Below are positions 37,863-40,406 of a stretch of DNA of 40,406 bases, one piece after another. The stretch spans positions 1 through 40,406 of the forward strand of contig QIKG01000097.1 in assembly GCA_003232965.1 (NCBI GenBank). Direction: 5' to 3'. Source of the stretch: Oceanospirillales bacterium (GTDB lineage Bacteria > Pseudomonadota > Gammaproteobacteria > Xanthomonadales > SZUA-36). The position numbers and the translations under genes are program-made. Every line of letters begins with the position of its first letter. Position 1 is the stretch's first letter. The notes beneath the pieces were generated by a model. That model was not told the origin of the DNA. It made no database searches and was given only the letters and a program-made list of their open reading frames with translations.

Positions 37863-38651
37863 TTATTTTAGGGATGTCAAAATACTTTTTCCCTTTTGTG
37901 ATGTAATCAGTTGATTCACTAACTGCTCCAGCTGATCAACTCTATCCAGCTTGTCTTGTAGTAAGCTGACAGCCTTTAATAACTCCCTATGCCCATTGAT
38001 CAGTGCCTGATTATCCTTATTCAACTGATCAATGTAGATGTGTGCCTTTTCCAGCTCTTCTAGCATGCCCATCTGGTGGCCCACCAGATTAACCGGGCCC
38101 TTCAGACCTTTAGGTGCTTTTGGTAGCGACGGCAGATGTTTGTTCTGCCACATAAAGTCCGCGTTCTCTTTTATGGTCATTAGGTCATAACCTGGCTCGA
38201 AGACATAATCCGCATGCACTATAGAGCCATGCACCATAATGGAGCCTCTAACATCCAAGGTCGTTTCTTCACCAAAGTTGATTCCGCCTATACTGACCGT
38301 GCGCGGAGCCAGACCATTGGCACCGTTAATACCAATACGCAACATGTTGTTACCTGCACCATCATCAAACTTAAACGGTACTACACCAGCACCCGCCTCG
38401 CGGTTAGCTAAATTGAAACGGCCCGTATTGGGGTTAACAAAAACTTCCCAATTACCCGAACCAGGCCCGGTGTTGGTAAGACGAAAAGCTGGGCCAATGT
38501 CTTCAATATCTATTTGCGAATCCGGCGTAAAGGTGCCAACACCAACATTACCTAAAGCATCTACATGCATTTGCGCCTGCAGATTTGATGATAAGGCGAA
38601 CAAAGGCGCAACTAGCAGCACACCCAATACTTTATAGTTTAGATTTTTCAT
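37863..38651 (-). CDS. Secreted protein with tail-fibre-like C-terminal module
   Basis: The protein has 262 residues with a signal peptide (MKNLNYKVLGVLLVAPLFAL, cleaved after AQA). A beta-rich region follows (VDALGNVGVGTFTPDSQIDI). The C-terminal part has ADYVFEPGYDLMTIKENADF, then QNKHLPSLPKA, and a coiled coil from about 200. This module (DYVFExxYxLM ... NKHLPxxPS ... coiled coil) recurs in secreted repetitive proteins of Bacteroidetes and some gammaproteobacteria; it recalls the trimerising ends of tail fibres. No peptidase S74 active site is visible. GGAG precedes ATG 38651. It is probably surface-exposed and oligomeric. The function is unknown. Confidence 0.7.
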   Translation of the reverse strand: MKNLNYKVLGVLLVAPLFALSSNLQAQMHVDALGNVGVGTFTPDSQIDIEDIGPAFRLTNTGPGSGNWEVFVNPNTGRFNLANREAGAGVVPFKFDDGAGNNMLRIGINGANGLAPRTVSIGGINFGEETTLDVRGSIMVHGSIVHADYVFEPGYDLMTIKENADFMWQNKHLPSLPKAPKGLKGPVNLVGHQMGMLEELEKAHIYIDQLNKDNQALINGHRELLKAVSLLQDKLDRVDQLEQLVNQLITSQKGKSILTSLK

Positions 38652-38711
38652 AATATATCTCCAATTTTTCAGTTCTTATAGCTTAGTGTACAATAATTTG
38701 ACAGCAATTGT

Positions 38712-39767
38712 TCAAGGTGTCATATCCAGACAGACCGCGTAGGCAAAAGCCCGTGATGTGTTTCCATCACACTGTACCGCCCAGGTCTGAAAATCGGCAC
38801 CACCGTTATCCAGGCAGGCACCTGCTGCATTTGCTGGGCAAGTTTTGTGCATATGGTCACCAAAAAACCCACCAGCACGACAACGACCGCCGCCACCAAT
38901 TATTTTGTCACCCGCATCACAGGCCGCAAACTGCAACGCAACACGTGGGGCTGGCACATCGTTATCAACCGTGACTATATAAGTAGAGGGAAAAGCTGCA
39001 GGCGGTGGGCCCGGTACGGCTGCTGTAGTTTGCACGGTACCATCCGGAAATTTAAAGCCATCCTGCTGGGACTCAATAATACCAACCGCACTGATTTTTG
39101 GCGCCATTATCGGATTTCCGACAATAGCATTTACCTGTAAGCTGGCGAGCACCGTTGTACTCGGGATGTTTTCTTCTAATAATGTCAGTACAAATGAATA
39201 GTGGCCATCGGCATCCGGGTCAAAACCGGCACCATAATTTTCGCAGAGAAAACCAAAGCCGATATTTTGAGAAAACTGTAATAGTACAGCCGTATCCGGT
39301 ACCAGATCGAGTGGCAGAGTTGGCCCGTCAATAATGTCAGTTGCAGGGTCACAGTCAACTTTTACAGTAAGATTCACATCGCCCAACATTTCCGGTGGTG
39401 TGCCGCCGTCACCGATTGCAAAACCAAAATCAATATGTCCTTCAATATTCCAGGCAGCACGACCATCATTATTCGGATCACCGGCTGGTGACGGATAATC
39501 AGCCGTGCCTGGTGTTGGCGTTATTGGACCCACAAACCGCTCCGAAATTCTCCCTGCAATTTGCACACCCGGGTGATCACATACGGCGAAACTACCGTTT
39601 GAAATGCCCGACCCTCCAACTGGAAATATCGTTGAGCCGTCGGTTACTGTGTTGCTGTCGAAGACACTGGCATCTGTATTATATGTAACACCATCCGGGC
39701 AAGTTTGTGCGAATAAGCTCGGGCTGGCTATTAAAGCCAACGCTGTTAGAGCTAGTTTATATTTCAT
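38712..39767 (-). CDS. Secreted protein of unknown function with KFPDGTVQTTAA motif
   Basis: The protein has 351 residues with a signal peptide (MKYKLALTALALIASPSLFA). The mature part is acidic, beta-rich and has several cysteines (likely disulfides), particularly in the last 80 residues. DGFKFPDGTVQTTAAVPGPP near 250 is a phrase common to secreted proteins with tail-fibre-like repeats. It lies 60 bases upstream of the secreted protein gene at 37863 on the same strand and shares its export route, so the two may form one surface structure. GGGAGA before ATG 39767 is a good ribosome-binding site. No enzymatic motif is seen. Confidence 0.7.
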   Translation of the reverse strand: MKYKLALTALALIASPSLFAQTCPDGVTYNTDASVFDSNTVTDGSTIFPVGGSGISNGSFAVCDHPGVQIAGRISERFVGPITPTPGTADYPSPAGDPNNDGRAAWNIEGHIDFGFAIGDGGTPPEMLGDVNLTVKVDCDPATDIIDGPTLPLDLVPDTAVLLQFSQNIGFGFLCENYGAGFDPDADGHYSFVLTLLEENIPSTTVLASLQVNAIVGNPIMAPKISAVGIIESQQDGFKFPDGTVQTTAAVPGPPPAAFPSTYIVTVDNDVPAPRVALQFAACDAGDKIIGGGGRCRAGGFFGDHMHKTCPANAAGACLDNGGADFQTWAVQCDGNTSRAFAYAVCLDMTP

Positions 39768-39827
39768 GTTTTTCTCCCTTAAAAGTTGTATGTTTATTAG
39801 TAGCAGGCTACAATTCGATATATATTA

Positions 39828-39856
39828 TATATAATTCCAAACACAAAAATCTCCAA
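39828..39856 (-). promoter_or_regulatory. Candidate sigma-70 promoter for the secreted-protein pair
   Basis: On the minus strand, TTGGAG (39856-39851) and TATATA (39833-39828) are separated by 17 bases, about 60 bases before the ATG at 39767. Spacing is ideal and the boxes match four or five of six positions each. Confidence 0.45.
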
Positions 39857-40029
39857 CAAAGCTTTAATGCCACTACACACCAAATCCTGATGCGTACCGT
39901 CAAAATTTGTCAGAAGTGCATTTATTGATTGGACTTTCCCCTAATACATACCCGTATTCAAAGTAGCACTAATCATTTAATCTGTCAATAAAAAGACCTT
40001 GTCCGCTCAAGTTACATGTAACCGAAAAT
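39857..40029. other. Intergenic region with no gene recognised
   Basis: No coding frame with a start and ribosome-binding site is seen. A perfect 12-base palindrome GTTACATGTAAC lies at 40011-40022, just before the transposase remnant. Confidence 0.4.
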
Positions 40030-40260
40030 GCTCGAAATACAAAAAACCATTTCTGCCCCAGTATGAAGCTGGTGGAAAAGAAACGCATTAACTCAAAGTA
40101 CTACAAGAAATACGACTTTTCGCGCACGCCGTATGACCGAGTGATGGCATCAGGCTCTGTTTCAGAGAAAACTAGGGTTACCTTTTACCATGAGTCAACT
40201 CGGATATGAAACGAGTCTCAAATAGTCCAAATTGTTCATAATTACTCGATGAGAACGATT
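40030..40260 (+). pseudogene. Transposase C-terminal remnant (integrase-type IS)
   Basis: The frame reads FCPSMKLVEKKRINSKYYKK, then YDFSRTPYDRVMASGSVSEK, ending at TGA 40207-40209. This matches the C-terminal end of rve-type IS transposases (pattern NFFQPxMKLxxKKR ... KKYDxPxTPYxRxxxSxxVS), recalled from memory. A shifted frame carries YETSLK where the family has YExLNPxxLK, so a frameshift is present. The 5' part of the gene is missing. No inverted repeats are resolved. Confidence 0.6.
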
Positions 40261-40300
40261 ATGACAGATTCAACAGTTGAGACAATGCAACACGCCAGCC

Positions 40301-40329
40301 AAAAAAAAGCCGGCCCTCGAGCCGGCTTT
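40301..40329 (-). terminator. Strong terminator for the gene at the right edge
   Basis: AAAGCCGGC-CCTCGA-GCCGGCTTT forms a 9-base stem with a 6-base loop. Read on the minus strand it is followed by a run of eight T, a classic rho-independent terminator, 23 bases past the stop at 40352. Confidence 0.9.
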
Positions 40330-40351
40330 AAATAGTATTGAAAGGTTTAGA

Positions 40352-40406
40352 TTATTTATTAAATACCGTCTGTACCTGTCCAAAAGTAGACTGATCAACA
40401 AGTTGC
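40352..40406 (-). CDS. C-terminal end of an unidentified gene
   Basis: Only the last 17 codons are in the window, ending QLVDQSTFGQVQTVFNK and stop. The strong terminator directly downstream supports it being a real gene end. The family cannot be named from so little sequence. Confidence 0.6.
   Translation of the reverse strand, partial: QLVDQSTFGQVQTVFNK

Noticed and set aside
1..40406. tRNA, rRNA and riboswitch genes
   Set aside because: No cloverleaf, rRNA segment or known riboswitch core was recognised on either strand by eye; a covariance-model scan was not possible.

Overview
The window reads as a Gram-negative gammaproteobacterial chromosome segment, probably from a marine lineage. 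The support is the lipopolysaccharide (LPS) core and ligase genes, a lipid A acyltransferase, TatD, a CHCC zinc-finger protein beside an ELM1-family gene, and Shine-Dalgarno-led genes with frequent ATGA/GTGA overlaps. The genus cannot be fixed from sequence alone. Almost the whole window is a surface-polysaccharide island.

Layout. Bases 1-3723 hold the start of an ELM1-family gene (minus strand), a small zinc-finger protein, a GT4 glycosyltransferase, an O-antigen ligase and a WaaE-like GT2. A convergent lipid A acyltransferase follows (3708-4643). Bases 4846-9365 (minus) form a nucleotide-sugar operon, gmd-fcl-ugd-(galE scar)-tatD, which makes GDP-L-fucose and UDP-glucuronate. It is dotted with palindromic REP-like repeats and carries a galE gene reduced to its two ends. 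Bases 9616-17812 contain an APS-reductase-like gene, four short-chain dehydrogenase (SDR) sugar-nucleotide enzymes (one a clear UDP-sulfoquinovose synthase relative), the Wzm/Wzt ABC exporter pair (minus) and a GT2. Bases 17864-24610 are visibly AT-rich: a CgeB-GT2 fusion, a GT4, a decaying coiled-coil gene, a sulfotransferase with a duplicated coiled coil, and a GT10 fucosyltransferase. Bases 24680-28876 (minus) hold a membrane sulfatase-superfamily protein, a NoeA-like methyltransferase, a small LDPGTGS-motif membrane protein and a YidC periplasmic-domain-like protein. Bases 29064-37639 contain a 1239-residue multi-domain transferase with a TagF-like domain, three more sulfotransferases and two GT2 genes. 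Bases 37863-39767 (minus) encode two secreted proteins with tail-fibre-like motifs. The right end has a decayed transposase, a strong terminator and the last codons of another minus-strand gene.

How the genes fit together. The exporter is Wzm/Wzt, so the polymer is inferred to be made in the cytoplasm, exported by the ABC transporter and ligated to lipid A-core by the WaaL-type ligase. GDP-fucose from Gmd/Fcl matches the GT10 fucosyltransferase. The island also has a sulfur theme: a CysH-type reductase (sulfite source), a UDP-sulfoquinovose synthase homologue (sulfite consumer), four distinct sulfotransferases and a sulfatase-fold membrane protein. My main hypothesis is a sulfonated and/or sulfated, fucosylated O-antigen-like glycan with its own sulfite supply. 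No initiating glycosyltransferase, CDP-glycerol synthesis gene or APS/PAPS synthesis gene is visible in the window, so the system is incomplete here.
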